A stretch of 29,730 bases of DNA, taken from contig NXFV01000223.1 of assembly GCA_002803225.1 (NCBI GenBank), forward strand, positions 1 through 29,730, given 5' to 3'. Positions within the stretch are counted from its first letter, which is position 1; the number at the start of each line of letters is the position of its first letter. The position numbers and the translations under genes are program-made. The notes below the pieces were generated by a model. It did no database searches. It worked only from the letters and a program-made list of their open reading frames with translations, and was not told the DNA's origin. Below are positions 29,687-29,730 of the stretch, one piece after another. The DNA is from Gamarada debralockiae (taxonomy: Eukaryota; Ascomycota; Leotiomycetes; Helotiales; Hyphodiscaceae).

Positions 29687-29723
29687 CACCCGGTGTGAGC
29701 ACTAAGTGGGCTCACACCGGGTG
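29687..29723. repeat. Perfect 14-bp inverted repeat (hairpin)
   Basis: CACCCGGTGTGAGC at 29687-29700 is exactly inverted as GCTCACACCGGGTG at 29710-29723, with a 9-base loop. It is GC-rich in AT-rich surroundings. It may be one end of a mobile element reaching beyond the window; nothing here decides this. Confidence 0.85.
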
Positions 29724-29730
29724 TTAGCTA

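Overview
The window looks like nuclear DNA of a filamentous ascomycete. The genes carry short introns of about 48 to 64 bp with GT(A/G)NGT donors and CTAAC/TGAC-type branch sites. The protein families are typical of Pezizomycotina: a HET domain, a Clr5 domain, DUF3669, a fungal patatin-like phospholipase and a fucose-lectin-like propeller. A leotiomycete is my guess, not something the sequence proves.

Layout. Bases 1-1955 are AT-rich and hold no gene I recognise, only degenerate repeats. A membrane-anchored fucose-lectin-like gene lies at 1956-3727 (+). A truncated relic of an NmrA/SDR-like NAD(P)-binding gene follows at 3955-4345 (-). Bases 4346-8890 are gene-poor and repeat-rich. They contain a 945-bp terminal-inverted-repeat element with a 9-bp target duplication that encloses a Helitron replicase/helicase fragment. 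It sits inside an older dispersed repeat. A decayed HET-domain gene fills about 8890-11064 (-).

The core of the window is a conserved gene at 12541-17287 (-), a 1564-residue Edc4/Ge-1 (S. pombe Pdc1-like) decapping scaffold. It is transcribed divergently from a small spliced membrane-protein gene at 17842-18349 (+). Downstream comes a second pseudogene tract: a tectonin-like open frame (19245-19600, -), a DUF3669 relic (about 19840-20878, -), a 5'-truncated GH5 mannanase-like relic (about 21166-21935, +) whose broken end abuts a dispersed repeat, and a spliced, probably frameshifted membrane-protein gene (21977-22980, -).

Two apparently intact accessory genes follow. One is a four-exon patatin-like phospholipase (24267-26395, +). 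The other is a three-exon Clr5-domain protein (27712-29476, +). They are separated by a repeat whose 3' part is the 'empty-site' relative of the locus invaded by the TIR element near 6.7 kb. The window ends in a strong 14-bp-arm hairpin.

The genes do not form a pathway. The picture is a conserved mRNA-decay gene flanked by accessory, transposon-littered DNA in which HET, DUF3669, GH5 and NmrA-like genes have decayed.
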